Part shown: piece by piece, positions 9,275-20,942 of the stretch
Position numbering within the stretch: the stretch's first letter is position 1
How the letters are laid out: every line of letters begins with the position of its first letter
Assembly (NCBI GenBank): GCA_948146395.1
Contig: OX411556.1
Coordinates: 5,679,083-5,743,082 of the forward strand
Source: Fragum whitleyi
Lineage: Eukaryota > Mollusca > Bivalvia > Cardiida > Cardiidae
DNA: 64,000 bases
Direction of reading: 5' to 3'
Program-made: the position numbers and the translations under genes
Notes under the pieces: generated by a model
Told to the model about the DNA's origin: nothing
Database searches by the model: none
The model's input: the letters and a program-made list of their open reading frames with translations, nothing else

Positions 9275-11911
9275 ATATATAGACTTATGGAGGAAATGGA
9301 TGCATGATGATGGACAGTGATCATTTGAAGTTTAGTTCAGGCCATGGATTAAAGTGAGTTTTGCCTGAAAGTTTACCGTTACTCATGATGTAAGCAATAT
9401 TGGATTTTTACTGTAACCCTTTACCTTACCTGAGGACAGACAATTTTTACGAGGGGGAGAGAGATGATGATGCGATCGATTCCTGGATTTTGGACATTTT
9501 AGCGGCTTTGGATACGTGGTGGATTTGGAATTGGGACACTTTTAGTGCAATTAGTGCAAATATATCTTGAACTGGACTGTGTTAACCACAGAGTTCAATG
9601 ATTTAGGACAGTGTTGTTTGTGTATATTAGGATAAGGATTTAGGATAAGGATACCCAATTGTAAGTAGAATTTGATTATGTAGCCCCTGAATTAACATGT
9701 TTTCCCTTTTTATACTGTTGCATTGAAAAAGCATTTTCCCCATATATCGCTTTTCAAAATGTAGGATTGTGAAAGCACTTTCTTAAAGAAACAGATTTTT
9801 GAGTGAGAATTTTCTCTTAATGTCTCTCATTTTCCACAATGTTTCTGTAGAACAGATTATCATATTCTTGTTTTGATCACTGTTGATCAGTGTAATCCAA
9901 ACAACCAAATGATGGACTGTACCCTGTAAATGTATATGCTATAGACAAGATATAGTTTTGTGTGATAGGTATGTCAGTTTGAGTGCGTCACTAGTTCTAT
10001 GCTAACACTGGTTCATTAACGTACTAACTACGACTTTCTGTCTATCTTTTTCTGACATTTAACCTTTTCCCCCGCCCACAGTATGTTTTGACCTTTGTCT
10101 GGTTATTTTGATTGGTTCACCTTTTCACCCTGTCAGTTCGCCATTTTGATTGGTTGTTCTTTACTTCCTGTTGATTTGTTGATTGCTGATTGGATCTTAG
10201 TGATTTCCTGTTGACGTCATTGGTTCCCGTTGACTTTTGATTGGATTATGTTGCTTTATTCTGATTGGTTTCCGTGATGGTTCCCTTGTTTGGTTCCCAT
10301 TTATTGATTCCCTTGATTGGTTCTCTTTGACTGGTTTCCATTCATTTGCTTTTGGTTCTCGTTACTTTTTGCTTGGTTCCCAGTATATTCAAGATGTATT
10401 CTGATTGGATATTAAGTCTTCCTCCAGATATCTCGCCATTTTGAATTTTGGTTCCCAGTATTTGAATATTGGTTGTTTATCTGTGTTCCATTCGAAAATT
10501 ATTGCTGGTTCCCGGCTTCAACCTTTTGTGACCTTAGATTAATTGCATACTTGCATATGATTGGACATCTAGTTTGAAAATCTTTTTGAGTAACCTTTGA
10601 ACTTTGAATTCATTTACCCATTGAGTGGTGATTGGACTTTGTTAAATCGGGTTCGTTGATTTGTTTACATCTACTTTTGGTTTATTTTCAAAAGTGAAAG
10701 TAAGTTTCCTGTTTCAAGTTGAGTGAACTTTTGTGAACTTATAGTGAAAATGAAGTGTAAATAATAGAACTTTGTCTCTATTTCAGAATTTGATTTGCCT
10801 AACAAATAGTTGATCAAGAATATTTGTTTATAATAAATATGATTAATAGTTTACACATATAAACTATTAATTTGAATATTCATTTGTATTTTTGATGCAT
10901 AGTTGATAAGACTTATGCATTAATGAATTCATAATTGATATCATTCATATTGAAATATGACTTAGGATATAACCATTTGTGCAGTTAACTGGCATTCGGT
11001 GATATCATTCTAAGATTTGATAATTTGGTTTTGTGGAATCATATGATTACACACAACTTTCATTATTACTTACGTTGACAATAATCATTGAACATGGCGT
11101 TGTCTTAGACAGTAATAATTGTCTTAACTACTTAGTGTTTTAAGTACATACCAGTGTGAAGTGTTTTGTAAAACGTACTTTGTAACTATCTGACTACCCA
11201 TTGCAAAGGATAGCTCAAGTATTGAAGTACTATTTGTTACTCCTATTAAAGGGAAGTAATTCACAAACCTTACTTTAGTGGATATAACAGGAAAGTTATA
11301 TGCTAAAGTAGACATTGCTTGTCTTTAGTCATAAAGGGAAGTAATAGCCTTACTTGTGACACAAAAAAGTTACAGTTCTTGGATTTATGCAAATTTTGTA
11401 CTTGAGTCCAAATTTATATAAGAACCGGTATATACTCTGTGCTGTATAAGGTACAAGCATCTAATTATTGTTACATCAACATCATTTGAACATGCTTAAT
11501 TGTGCATGATGTTGCTTGTATAATCCCAGGGTGGGATTAATTTACTATAGAGGGGGGTACTCAATCATTTAACCCTTAATGAGTTAAGCTCTAAGTTGAC
11601 TTAATGCACATTACTTAGTATACTTTAAGTGTTGTTGTTTTCACAGTTATTTCAGGTGAAGTGCTACCATTGAATAGTGTTGTATCCTACCATTAAGGGA
11701 GATAATTTATATACACTAATATATTCTATGTTTCAGAGTCATTTCCCTTATTGTACTTTTATACAAATAATAAGTGTATTTTCAGAGTCCTATCCTTACC
11801 TTGATTTATTACACAAATAAGTGTCTGTTTTGTGATAAAGTGAAAACGTTGTAACTCAAGTTTAATACTTAGTTTAAATACTTGTAGTTTAAAGTAGTGT
11901 ATCCAATCATC
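9275..11911 (+). other. Complete Gypsy leader, copy 2
   Basis: It runs from just after the primer-binding site to the gag ATG, about 2.64 kb. It includes the start of the leader that is missing from copy 1. The ATTGG/CRE cluster is at 10121-10635 (CRE at 10212-10219). Confidence 0.8.
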
Positions 11912-13039
11912 ATGGATTCAGAGGATGAAAAGCTAGATATGGCTTCGGGAGGATCGGATACCGGATTCGGAGGCATATCCCTCCAGGATAGAAAATTATT
12001 AGATGCTTTTCATAAGCTACATCTATCACCACATGTTGAGTCACCCGAGGATTTGATTGGATTTCTGTCTAACTTCGGGAAATTAGTTTCGGAACACGAG
12101 CCGCCTAAACAGACAGCGTCACATCAGTTTCCAAAGCTTTCCGCTTTTTATGGAGATGGCAGTAAGACTGACACATCTTGGGAAACGTTCAGCTTTGAGA
12201 TAAAGTCTCTGCAGTCAGAGAAGGTGTTCAATCCTGAACAGATCCTTTTAGGGATCAGACGAGCAGTAAAAGGCAATGCTGCCGACATACTGAGAAGACT
12301 TGGGCCAGGTGTTCCCCTTGATGCCGTCTTGAACAAGTTTGAGAGTACCTTTGGAAACATTGCTACAAAAGAGAGTATTCTTAAACAATTTTATTCGTGT
12401 CAACAACAGCCAAAGGAGAAAATTGCCATGTATGCGACTCGTCTTGAAGAGATATACTCTCAAGCGGTGTCTTTGAAAGCCCTGCCTGCCGATGATGCTA
12501 TATTGCAGCGAGTTTTATACCATGGACTGTTGTCGGAATTTAAGCACATGGCTACTTATAAAAATGACGTCATAGATGATTATGACAAATTTAAGATAGA
12601 ACTGAGAAAGATTGAGGCTGACCTTCAGAGTTCTAGTATGACTCATAGCCATGCCTCAGTTCATGTTGCACAGAAGTCAACTGAGATGGGAGAGGTGAAA
12701 GAATTGTTGCAGAAGCTGCATGATAGAATTGAGAAAATTGAGCAGCAGCAAGATGATATAGCAAAGAGCCGTTCATCAAATACATGGAATGGACAGAACA
12801 ACTCTAACAGAGGAGGATTTAATAATAGAGGAAGGGGCAATAACTCTAGGGGAAAAGGACAAAGGAACGGAGATAATCAGAGAAAGGATCAGAGACCCCT
12901 TGCCTCACAGAATTTTGTTCCGACATGCTATGGCTGCCAAGGGAAAGGACACAAGATAAAGGATTGTCCAAGCATGAGACAAAGGGAGTGCTATAACTGC
13001 CAAGGATTGGGCCACATAGCTAAGCACTGCCCAAACTAG
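11912..13039 (+). CDS. gag: Gag polyprotein, Gypsy copy 2
   Basis: This is a complete 375-residue Gag, the same as copy 1 apart from at least one Ser to Pro change (GPGVPLD). It has the same domain order: acidic N-terminus, Gag core, coiled-coil-like stretch, RG/N-rich basic linker and two CCHC knuckles before the stop. The preceding LTR, primer-binding site and leader are intact, so it could be transcribed. Its frameshift site leads into a truncated pol. Confidence 0.93.
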   Translation: MDSEDEKLDMASGGSDTGFGGISLQDRKLLDAFHKLHLSPHVESPEDLIGFLSNFGKLVSEHEPPKQTASHQFPKLSAFYGDGSKTDTSWETFSFEIKSLQSEKVFNPEQILLGIRRAVKGNAADILRRLGPGVPLDAVLNKFESTFGNIATKESILKQFYSCQQQPKEKIAMYATRLEEIYSQAVSLKALPADDAILQRVLYHGLLSEFKHMATYKNDVIDDYDKFKIELRKIEADLQSSSMTHSHASVHVAQKSTEMGEVKELLQKLHDRIEKIEQQQDDIAKSRSSNTWNGQNNSNRGGFNNRGRGNNSRGKGQRNGDNQRKDQRPLASQNFVPTCYGCQGKGHKIKDCPSMRQRECYNCQGLGHIAKHCPN

Positions 13040-13088
13040 TATGTGCCTCTGTTGCTGGGTCGAACCTGGGCACTTTTCACAAAGACCC
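13030..13088 (+). promoter_or_regulatory. Candidate -1 frameshift signal, Gypsy copy 2
   Basis: CCCAAAC at 13030-13036 precedes the TAG stop, with the same downstream pseudoknot-forming segments as in copy 1. Confidence 0.65.
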
Positions 13089-13116
13089 TAAATTAGTTGG
13101 GACCACTAATGAAGTA

Positions 13117-13662
13117 ATGATCAAGTTGGAATCCAAGGACACCAAAGCCTTAGTTGATACTGGTAGTTGCATCAGCACTGTTTCAGAGTCTTTCTACCGA
13201 GACAGCTTATCTGAGTTAGAACTCAAGCCTCTGGACACGTTTATCAGAGTAGAATGTGCTGATGGTCAACAACTGCCGTATCATGGATATATTGAAGCAG
13301 ACTTGTCAGTTTTGAATGGGATTCCAGAATCATCAACCATCCCATGTTTATTTTTAGTCACTCCGGACACTCATTATTCTGCTACAACGCCTGTTATTTT
13401 AGGTACCAACGTACTTGGAGTGTTACTAAATGAGTGTCAGAGTAACTTTGGACCGCAATTTTTACAATGTGCGTCTCTGCATACTCCTTGGTATCTAGCT
13501 TTTAGATGTATGGTATTGAGAGACAAGGAATTAAAGAAGAATGGCAATACCATAGCAGTAATCAAATCAGCAGAACCTGGGAAAATCATATTAGGTCCAA
13601 ATGAGACGAAAACTGTTCGGGGATATACGGACAAGGCAATAAATTGTCAAGACACTACTTAA
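13117..13662 (+). pseudogene. pol: Truncated pol (protease only), Gypsy copy 2
   Basis: The reading frame matches copy 1 pol for 181 codons, including the DTGS protease motif at residues 14-17, then ends at a TAA created by the deletion junction. RT, RNase H and integrase are absent. If frameshifting works, the product is Gag joined to a protease-containing stub with no polymerase, so this copy could move only with enzymes supplied by an intact one. Confidence 0.9.
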
Positions 13663-13663
13663 C

Positions 13664-13696
13664 CATTAACCATTTATTAGGCAGAGCCCTGTTATA
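13664..13696 (+). repeat. 3' LTR remnant and deletion junction
   Basis: These bases equal 9226-9258, the LTR end. Just before them, TTAACCA occurs twice in tandem (13659-13665 and 13666-13672), while intact elements have only one. This looks like a templated insertion made when the break was joined. Confidence 0.85.
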
Positions 13697-14454
13697 CTAC
13701 CCCCATCACTCCCCCCTTCTTCCACTAACTTAGAGATTGAATTCCTCGGTGGCACCGTGGTACAGCCGCTTGGCCCTTAGCTCCGCTTAAATATAAGCTG
13801 TAACTGCGATGAGAATTATCGAGAATTCAGCATTTCAATATCAAAGCTCGCACGCTTATAAATGGAAGGCAGTTGCCAAAACAATTGCATACTTAAGGTA
13901 ACTGTTTTCTAACTCCAAATTTTGCTGCATAGACTACTGAGCTTTCTCCGATCAGTCGTATCCCCTACATTTGAATATATAATTCATCCTGTACAGGGAC
14001 TATAATTATTCGATAAGAAGTAACCGACACTACCATGACAATGTTAGCATTTTCGCGCGCAGGTTATACAAAGTAGATAGCCATTACAAAAATAAATACA
14101 ATCATATTAAACATCACGTGAAATTGTGTGCGGTAGAGGACGATCTAAACGGAAATAAATACATTTAATTGAAAATTAAAAAAAAAAAGATTATATATAA
14201 AGAATAATAGGGACCAGCAAAGATCTGGATCAGGCGATCAATCTTTAAACATTAAGCGTTTGATCCCTGCATCTGTTGGTTCTAAGAATATATGATAACA
14301 ATATCGATAATATATATCTCATAAATTGAACTCAACAGTCGCTTTCTTTCATTATGTGATTCTTTAAGACTACGGGCACCATTGGAAACCTTAAACTCTA
14401 AGAAAAAGTATCGAAAACATATTACCTCCCTTTAACGAAAAATTATTTTTAGCT
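13697..14454. other. Flanking DNA, no gene seen
   Basis: AT-rich DNA. A partial inverted repeat lies at about 14208-14285 (GGACCAGCAAAGATCTGG against a diverged complement), possibly a small hairpin MITE. Nothing else is supported. Confidence 0.4.
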
Positions 14455-15250
14455 CACATGAACACAACGTGCTCAAGGTGAGCTTTTGAGATCACCTTTT
14501 ATCCGTCGTGCGTTTTCCGTCGGAAGTCGTAAACAATTCTTCAAAAATCTTCTCCTCAGTAACCAACGGGCGGATTTCAAGCTAGCGTGGCAGAAATGTT
14601 CCTTGGATGACCCTTCTTAATACTTGTTCGTTGAATTTTGATCTCCAAATATGGGCGTGGCAGTGTGGGCATATGTCAAGTCCGAAATTTGTAAACGTCT
14701 TCTCCTCAGTAACCAATGGGCAGATTTTAACCAAACTTAGCAGACATGTTTCTTGGTGGACCTTCTCAAAACTTGATCGTGGAATTTTGATTAACCCTCA
14801 AATATGGGCATGACAGGGTGGGGCTTTAAACGTCTTCTCATTAGCCAATGGGCGGATTTAAACCAAACAAGGCTGAAATGTTCCTTGGGTGACCCTTCCC
14901 AAAGTGAGTTCCTAGATTTTTTCATAGATCCCCCCAAAATGGGCATGGCAAGTCGGGGCTTATTTTGAGCCCGAAATTTTTTAACATCTTCTCCTCAGTA
15001 ACCAACGAGCGTATTTAACCAAACTTGGTAGAAATGATCCTTAAGTGAACCTTGTCAAAGCTTGTCTGTTAGATCGTGATATTCCCACGCCCCTTCCTAC
15101 GAAATAATTGCATGGCAGAGGGGGCAGTTTTCAGTGTTGCATCCTGGTCTCGCAATTGTGTAGAATAATATCTCCTCAACATCTATGCAAATGTGAATGA
15201 AACTTTGCTAGAAAGGTACTTAAGTTAGATCCACCGGAACAATAAAAGTG
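14455..15250 (+). repeat. Degenerate tandem repeat, ~150 bp units
   Basis: It begins with a GGTGAGCTTTTGAGATCACC-type palindromic stretch. At least four diverged units follow, each with a CTTCTCCTCAGTAACCAA-like start, then 'GGGCGGATTT', 'GAAATGTTCCTTGG' and 'GACCCTT' (near 14547, 14698, 14833 and 14990). No ORF spans it. Similar dispersed repeats are common in mollusc genomes. Confidence 0.6.
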
Positions 15251-16149
15251 AGCGATTTAGAGCCATTCTGGCAAACCTATTTATATGAAAGGTTCGTACG
15301 TTTTGGTACTCTTACTTTCTTGTAAATTTGTTTTAAAATAATATTGCAATGAAACGAACATCATTTTCTACTGAGGTTTAAATCATTTGGTGAAATAATT
15401 AAACCGTTTTGACAATTGTGTTATATAGATTCACTGGCAATTTTTCCTTTCCATCGTTACAAGTATTTGTTTCGACTGGGTCATACGAATAAAACTTCGT
15501 AAGTAACAATGCCACAGAAGGGTAAATAGCGAATGTTTATTTCAGTCATAGCATACGTTTTAAAATATCGGGCTATTTTGTTGGAAAGTGAGAAGACTCT
15601 TGTTGCAAGAAATGTTCCTTTTCTGCCAAAGCTATAACCCGACTTTTCTCTGCCATATTACATTACCTTTCAACTATCTTTTGTCCTTTTAATATATCAT
15701 TTTAATTTGACACAAAGATATTTAGTACATGTATGTAATATACGCCATATATAAGTATATTGCCTTAAATGCATCATCATATGACTGATATGTATGATGA
15801 TTGGGTTGACTATGAATATAATCTTTGTGTATGCATTTTCCTTTGAACAAGTATAGAAGTAGAAGCCCCCCCTTCCTTCTTAGTAATTATTACAGGTGTA
15901 GAATTCGAAATGTTATTTTGTCGTGAAATGAAAGAAGAACCCCAAAGGAAGAAGTCTTCATCTAACCAACCCACCCAGTAGATTTATTCTTACGTGCCTG
16001 GATTATCAGATAATGATACTCAAACAGCATTTACATAAATATCAATGAGGTACATGTATTGAATTAAAGCAAATATTATTTAACACTTGTCTACTTGATA
16101 TATATTACCAGAATTTGAAAATAGGCGGACGCCTGAATTCTTCTACTGT
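15251..16149. other. No feature supported
   Basis: AT-rich DNA with scattered stops in all frames. I see no gene or clear repeat. Confidence 0.4.
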
Positions 16150-16566
16150 TACAGTTAAAAACATCGTGAAATTGACAAATCATTCCGATCAACTATTCTA
16201 AATCGCTAACTCCAGCCTCAATTCATTCATTCCAAGCACTCACTCAAACCATTCAACAACGCTCCTAACTTATTAAATGATAAGAAAAAACATACATTCA
16301 AAATAAAAGTCGGTAGAAAAAACGCGCGATTTTATTGACTTCATTGAAGCGTGTAAGCTTTTGATGGGTTCTTGGAAACATAAAGGCTATTTGTATGACC
16401 TGAGGTGATATATATCGCTAATTTTGTTCATCCTGAACGAAATTTGAGATATTGGATTACCTCCCATTAAAGTCACTCAAAACTCGCTCCACACACTCAT
16501 TCAAGTTCACTCCAAAATAATTTGAAAATCATTCACCTTGTCAATTTCATAATGTTGTTAACTATA
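16150..16566. mobile_element. Family A MITE (TA target site)
   Basis: Flanked by TA, it starts CAGTTAAAAACATCGTGAAA and ends with the matching complement …ATGTTGTTAACTA. TA target sites and CAGT-type ends suggest the Tc1/mariner superfamily. The interior has a palindromic core (GCTAATTTTGTTCATCCTG and complement) and GAATGA/CACTCA-rich arms. It has no coding capacity. Confidence 0.75.
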
Positions 16567-17250
16567 AACGAATTTTTTGATTTTGAAATAAAAATTAGAA
16601 TTCGATGGATAAAAGAGTATTTTTGTGAGAACATTTTTCCTGCAATTTCGTCTTGTAAATTTTACTTATCAAATATTTTACAATTATTTTTATTCAAGTA
16701 ATCGTGTAAACCAACTTACTAACATTGAAGGTCATCATTTGTCTTTTATTCGTCTTTTTCTTGGAATTTTGTAAGAAAATGTTTTTTCAAAAATCCATCT
16801 TTTCTTCGAAAAATGTATGGAAAACTATGTCAAATGATCGTATGTGAACACTCTACGAAATATTTTCATGAAATTAAGATTGGAGCAAGTGCCTAATGGT
16901 GTCGGACTACCTTAAGGAAAAGTGAAAGTATATCAAGGGTTTTCATATTTGTTTCGCGCAATAAATTGTTCCTTAAAACATACTTGGTTTTTTAAGTACA
17001 AAAATTGGAAATTAAATTCTTTCAAAGATCATTGAATTTTAAATTTTGGATACTTGATAACAAGGTGATGTTAGTCTTCACTATCACGCATGTTACACAA
17101 TAATCAGTATCTTTCTTCTATCGGCATAACGGCCTGCCTCTATTCTAAAATCGCGTGAAGAAAGTATAATCTTGTAAAGTAACATCTTCATGATTTCGGA
17201 ACATGACTGAAATAACCTTCAATATAAAATATATCTCTTACCTTGGTATA
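16472..17250 (+). repeat. Direct duplication, copy A
   Basis: About 780 bp closely matches 18950-19733 in the same orientation. It begins inside the family A MITE (right half) and runs into unique-looking flanking DNA, so a segment carrying half a MITE was copied. Confidence 0.8.
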
Positions 17251-17434
17251 GAGTTTCAAAGATTCAGATCGTCACGATAAGGTTAAGTTATCATTGACTC
17301 TTTGCGTAAATAAAGCGATAAATGATTATACATTAACACTGTAAGGGATATTCCGATCATCATTACATCCATGTTCTTACAATAAGTTTTGGTTTATGAA
17401 ACCTAGTTCAAAGTGTCTTTATGTGAATCATGAT

Positions 17435-17625
17435 AACCATTACGATAAACATGTTGCATTATAACGTTACTTCAATAACTTTTAATTAATATTCAATCAA
17501 ATCAGTGTACTAAGATTCATATCAGTGTACTAAGAAAAGCACAACGATAAATATGTTGCATTATAACATTACTTAAATAACTTTTAATTGATATTCAATA
17601 ATATAAGTGTACATAGAAACGTATA
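17435..17625 (+). repeat. Short tandem duplication (~105 bp units)
   Basis: Two diverged units share ACGATAAACATGTTGCATTA and CTTTTAATTAATATTCAAT stretches (about 17440-17520 and 17545-17625). Confidence 0.6.
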
Positions 17626-17905
17626 AAGGATGCTACCTAGTTCACCATATACTGTACTCGAACTAGATGAAATACGTACATTTAAGGATTCTTACAATAT
17701 TTTAAATAGATTCTCTCTAGTTCCCTGTTTTAGTAAATCTCATGATCGGGCTTTCAAATGCAAGAATTGAACCAACAAAAGCATTAAAATATTGAAGCAA
17801 TCAACTCTGTGAAAAACATATTTTCGACCCTTATACAATAGTAGAAATAGAGCTTTTGTTGCCTTGCCACCAATATTTACAATGCAAAAAAAAACCTCTA
17901 GTAGA

Positions 17906-18343
17906 TTAATGCCCCCGTCTGTATTCGTGAAAATTTCCGAAAAGAAAAACAATAATTTTAAAGTACACAAAAACTAGACTTTCATTCTCAGAAATAATTT
18001 CGAATTTTGCATTTTATTATTCGGTTATGCAAATTACTGTGACGTCATGATCTAAATATAGGCCTTACTTGATGAATATTTATGACCTGCAGCATTTCGG
18101 ACTTTAATTTGAACAGAGCGTATTGCCGCTCGTTCGCGTTGGCGTTTTTCACTTGACTAAAATCTCATTTACATATATTACTGTTTACGGCCGCTTATGC
18201 GTTTTCCGAAAAGCCAGCGTTTGTCGATTGATGTGTATGTTAATGTAACTAATCTTTCAAAACACTCATTCAAGAATAATTATGCAAAGAATAATAACGA
18301 AATAGAGTGTATATATTAATCTAAGCGCATACGGGGGCTTTAA
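17906..18343. mobile_element. piggyBac-like MITE (TTAA target)
   Basis: TTAA at 17906-17909 is followed by TGCCCCCGTCTG. The right end CGGGGGCT is followed by TTAA at 18340-18343. TTAA duplication with short inverted ends is the piggyBac pattern. A related, left-truncated copy lies at 28800-29108. Confidence 0.65.
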
Positions 18344-18949
18344 AATGACACCTAAGTAATTAAAATCGTTTACAACTTCTATTTGTTGCCGTTGTACGAC
18401 CACGTTTCATTTTGATTTAATTCGCCACGTTTCCTAGATACCAGTATCGTGTGTTTTATCGGCGTTGACGTGTAAGCCCCATTGGGAGCAGTAATCCAAA
18501 AAGAATTCGAATTATTTTGTAACTCTTTGGGTGATGAACATGACCATATAATCAGCAAACAGTAAAAAGATAACACAGAGATCTTCAATTAATATTCCAC
18601 TGTCAATATTTCATAATAAAGGCAACTCGATATATTCCGGAATAAAGGGTACTAGGATTGGAGAACGAAGATTCCAGTGAGGAGAATAACTTCCTGAGGT
18701 CCTTGTATGGTAAAAGAAGTTCCTAAAAAATATAGTCCCTTAAAAGTAGGGCTGGTTTGAGAGTTAAGCAGTAAATTTTATGTTGCTTTACATGTTCTTA
18801 AAGACATTTCACATCTGTTCTAGAGTATGCAAGCGCATTTTACTATCTCTTTGTAGCTATTCATTCTATTGATGGCAAATTTCAAATTCGGAGGGGTGAA
18901 TTGCTGACCGGCAACTATTGTTCCTGTGTTCTGACAAAAATATCTTTTT
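18344..18949. other. No feature supported
   Basis: AT-rich DNA without a convincing ORF or recognised repeat. Confidence 0.4.
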
Positions 18950-19733
18950 AAGTCACCCAAAACTCGCTCCACACTCTCATTCAAGTTTACTTCAAAATAA
19001 TTCCAAAATCATTCACCTTGTCAATTTCATGATGTTGTTAACTGTAAACGAATTCTTTGATTTTGAAATAAAAATTAGAATTCGATGGATAAAAGAGTAT
19101 TTTTTGAGAACTTTTTTTCCTGCAATTTCATCTTGTAAATTTTACTTATCAAATATTTTACAATTATTTTTATTCAAGTAATCGTGTAAACCAACTCACT
19201 AACATTGAAGGTCATCATTTGGCTTTTATTCGTCTTTTTTCTTGGAATTTTGTAAGAAAATGTTTTTTCAAAAGTCCATCTTTTCTTCGAAAAATGTATG
19301 GAAAGCTTTGTTGATTCTTGGTCAAATGATCGTATGTGAACACTCTACGAAATATGTTCATAATATTAAGATTGGAGCAAGTGCCTAATAGTGTCGGACT
19401 ACCTTAAGGAATAGTGGAAATATATCAAGGGTTTTCATATTTTTTTCGCGCATTAAATTGTTCCTTAAAACATACCTGTTTTTTTTATGTACAAAAATTG
19501 GAAATTAAATTCTTTCGAAGATCATTAATTTTAAATTTTGGACACTTGATAACAAAGTGATGTTGGTCTTCACTTTCACGCATGTTACACAATAATCAGT
19601 ATCTTTCTTCTCTTGGCATAACGACCTTCCTCTATTCTTTAATCGCATGAAGAAAGTATAATCTTGTAAAGTAACATCTTCATGATTTCGGAATATGACC
19701 GAAATAACCTTCAATATAAAATATATCTCTTAT
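18950..19733 (+). repeat. Direct duplication, copy B, with half a family A MITE
   Basis: It matches 16472-17250 with scattered changes and small indels. The first ~95 bp are the right half of a family A MITE ending in TTAACTGTA at about 19046; its left half is missing, so copy B was probably derived from copy A or from a shared source. Confidence 0.8.
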
Positions 19734-20327
19734 CTCGGTATAAACTCGGTATATACTTTTTAAAAAAAACTTGCTTAACGTGATATGTGACATTAGTATT
19801 TAAATGAAAGTCTTTTTTGTAAGTGGAATAACTACCTTTAACTTCATATTCTAATGAAAATTCTGAAATGGACTGCAGCTTGGAGAATAAACCCCTTTTA
19901 ATATAGACTAAAGAGGACAAAATTTCATCGGAGTCTGACCAGAAGTTATCTCCACCTGACGAAGTCGAACAGCGTATTCTTCAAAGTAAGAGTATTTATT
20001 CCTGCTTCGAAAGTAGAATTTTACTTTTTCCTACATATTTCTAAATATGTCCAATTTTTGCCGCTAATACCTTTAATGTACATTTTGTACCATAACCCAT
20101 TACGGTAAATCGTATCAAAACATTTTTGAGATCGATAAATGCGTAATAGAATTTCTCATTTTTGTTAACAAATGTTTAGACTATATAAGTCAAGATAAAT
20201 ATTGCATTAATTGTAGAACTCCTTTTCTTAAAACCAAATTGTGCACCCAAAATTATATTCGTTACGAAATATAATATATGAATATACGATATAATAATTT
20301 TCTTTAAAAGTTTATTTTAAAAATAAA
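19734..20327. other. No feature supported
   Basis: AT-rich DNA; nothing convincing. Confidence 0.4.
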
Positions 20328-20794
20328 CTAGTGTGATACTATCGCGTTGCGTAATTAGATAAAGTCGGATCTTTTGTGTAAATAAATTTAATAAACACCA
20401 TTTACAAACTTCAAATCTACAATAAAAGTTCTAACTCTAAATTAACGTCAGCTTCCATGACGACTGTGATCTAACTTTATACTCTATCTCTTCAAACTCC
20501 CCTCCTCACTCCCTAACTCTCCGAGCTTGGCGGCTTCATCTCTTTATATACGAGAGCATGGCCAAGGTCATCTCCTGACCAAGGATACCAAATAACAGAC
20601 TTCCATTCGTAATATCATGTTAACCCTACCGACCCACGTGCTGGCGATTAACTAAATCATGTATCCAGGTTATCAAAAACATGAAATTATATTGCCGGAT
20701 CATTGGGGTGTTTCCTAAGAATCCAGACAAACAGGTGATCTCATTAGTATGTTAACTCAGAAAGCATTGGCGGCATGACATTGTGTCACACTAG
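20328..20794 (-). mobile_element. Solo LTR flanked by CTAG
   Basis: A 459 bp segment (20332-20790) has LTR-type ends on the minus strand (TGTGACAC…GTATCACA), with direct CTAG repeats on both sides (20328-20331 and 20791-20794). In that orientation a TATATAAAG box (about 20542-20551) sits mid-element, as in a U3 promoter. No internal region adjoins, so it probably arose by LTR-LTR recombination. It is unrelated to the Gypsy element at 1-13696. Confidence 0.7.
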
Positions 20795-20877
20795 TTTACA
20801 GTTTCAATAAACAGCTTAAAAGCATAACGCCTCTAAAATTATTTACGCCGTACGTGTTTCCCTTTTGGCGAAGGAGT

Positions 20878-20942
20878 ACGTTGTTCCCCTCAGTCTTTTT
20901 GAATTCAGACATTTTTACCGAAGGACTGAGGGAAACAACGTT
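20878..20942. repeat. Inverted repeat (hairpin)
   Basis: ACGTTGTTCCCCTCAGTCTT at 20878 is complementary, with few mismatches, to the segment ending AACAACGTT at 20942. It may be a small palindromic MITE. Confidence 0.55.

Larger units (their letters stand above)
9259..13696 (+). mobile_element. Ty3/Gypsy retrotransposon, copy 2, internally deleted
   Basis: It shares the LTR at 8224-9258 with copy 1. Positions 9527-13659 match 1-4133 with no net indel and only a few base changes (for example 1691/11217 region G to T, and the Ser/Pro codon in gag). Identity stops at 13659; after a 4-base insertion the last 33 bp of the LTR follow (13664-13696). The deletion removed the equivalent of 4134-9225, about 5.1 kb. 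DNA after 13696 is unrelated to the element. Confidence 0.93.
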
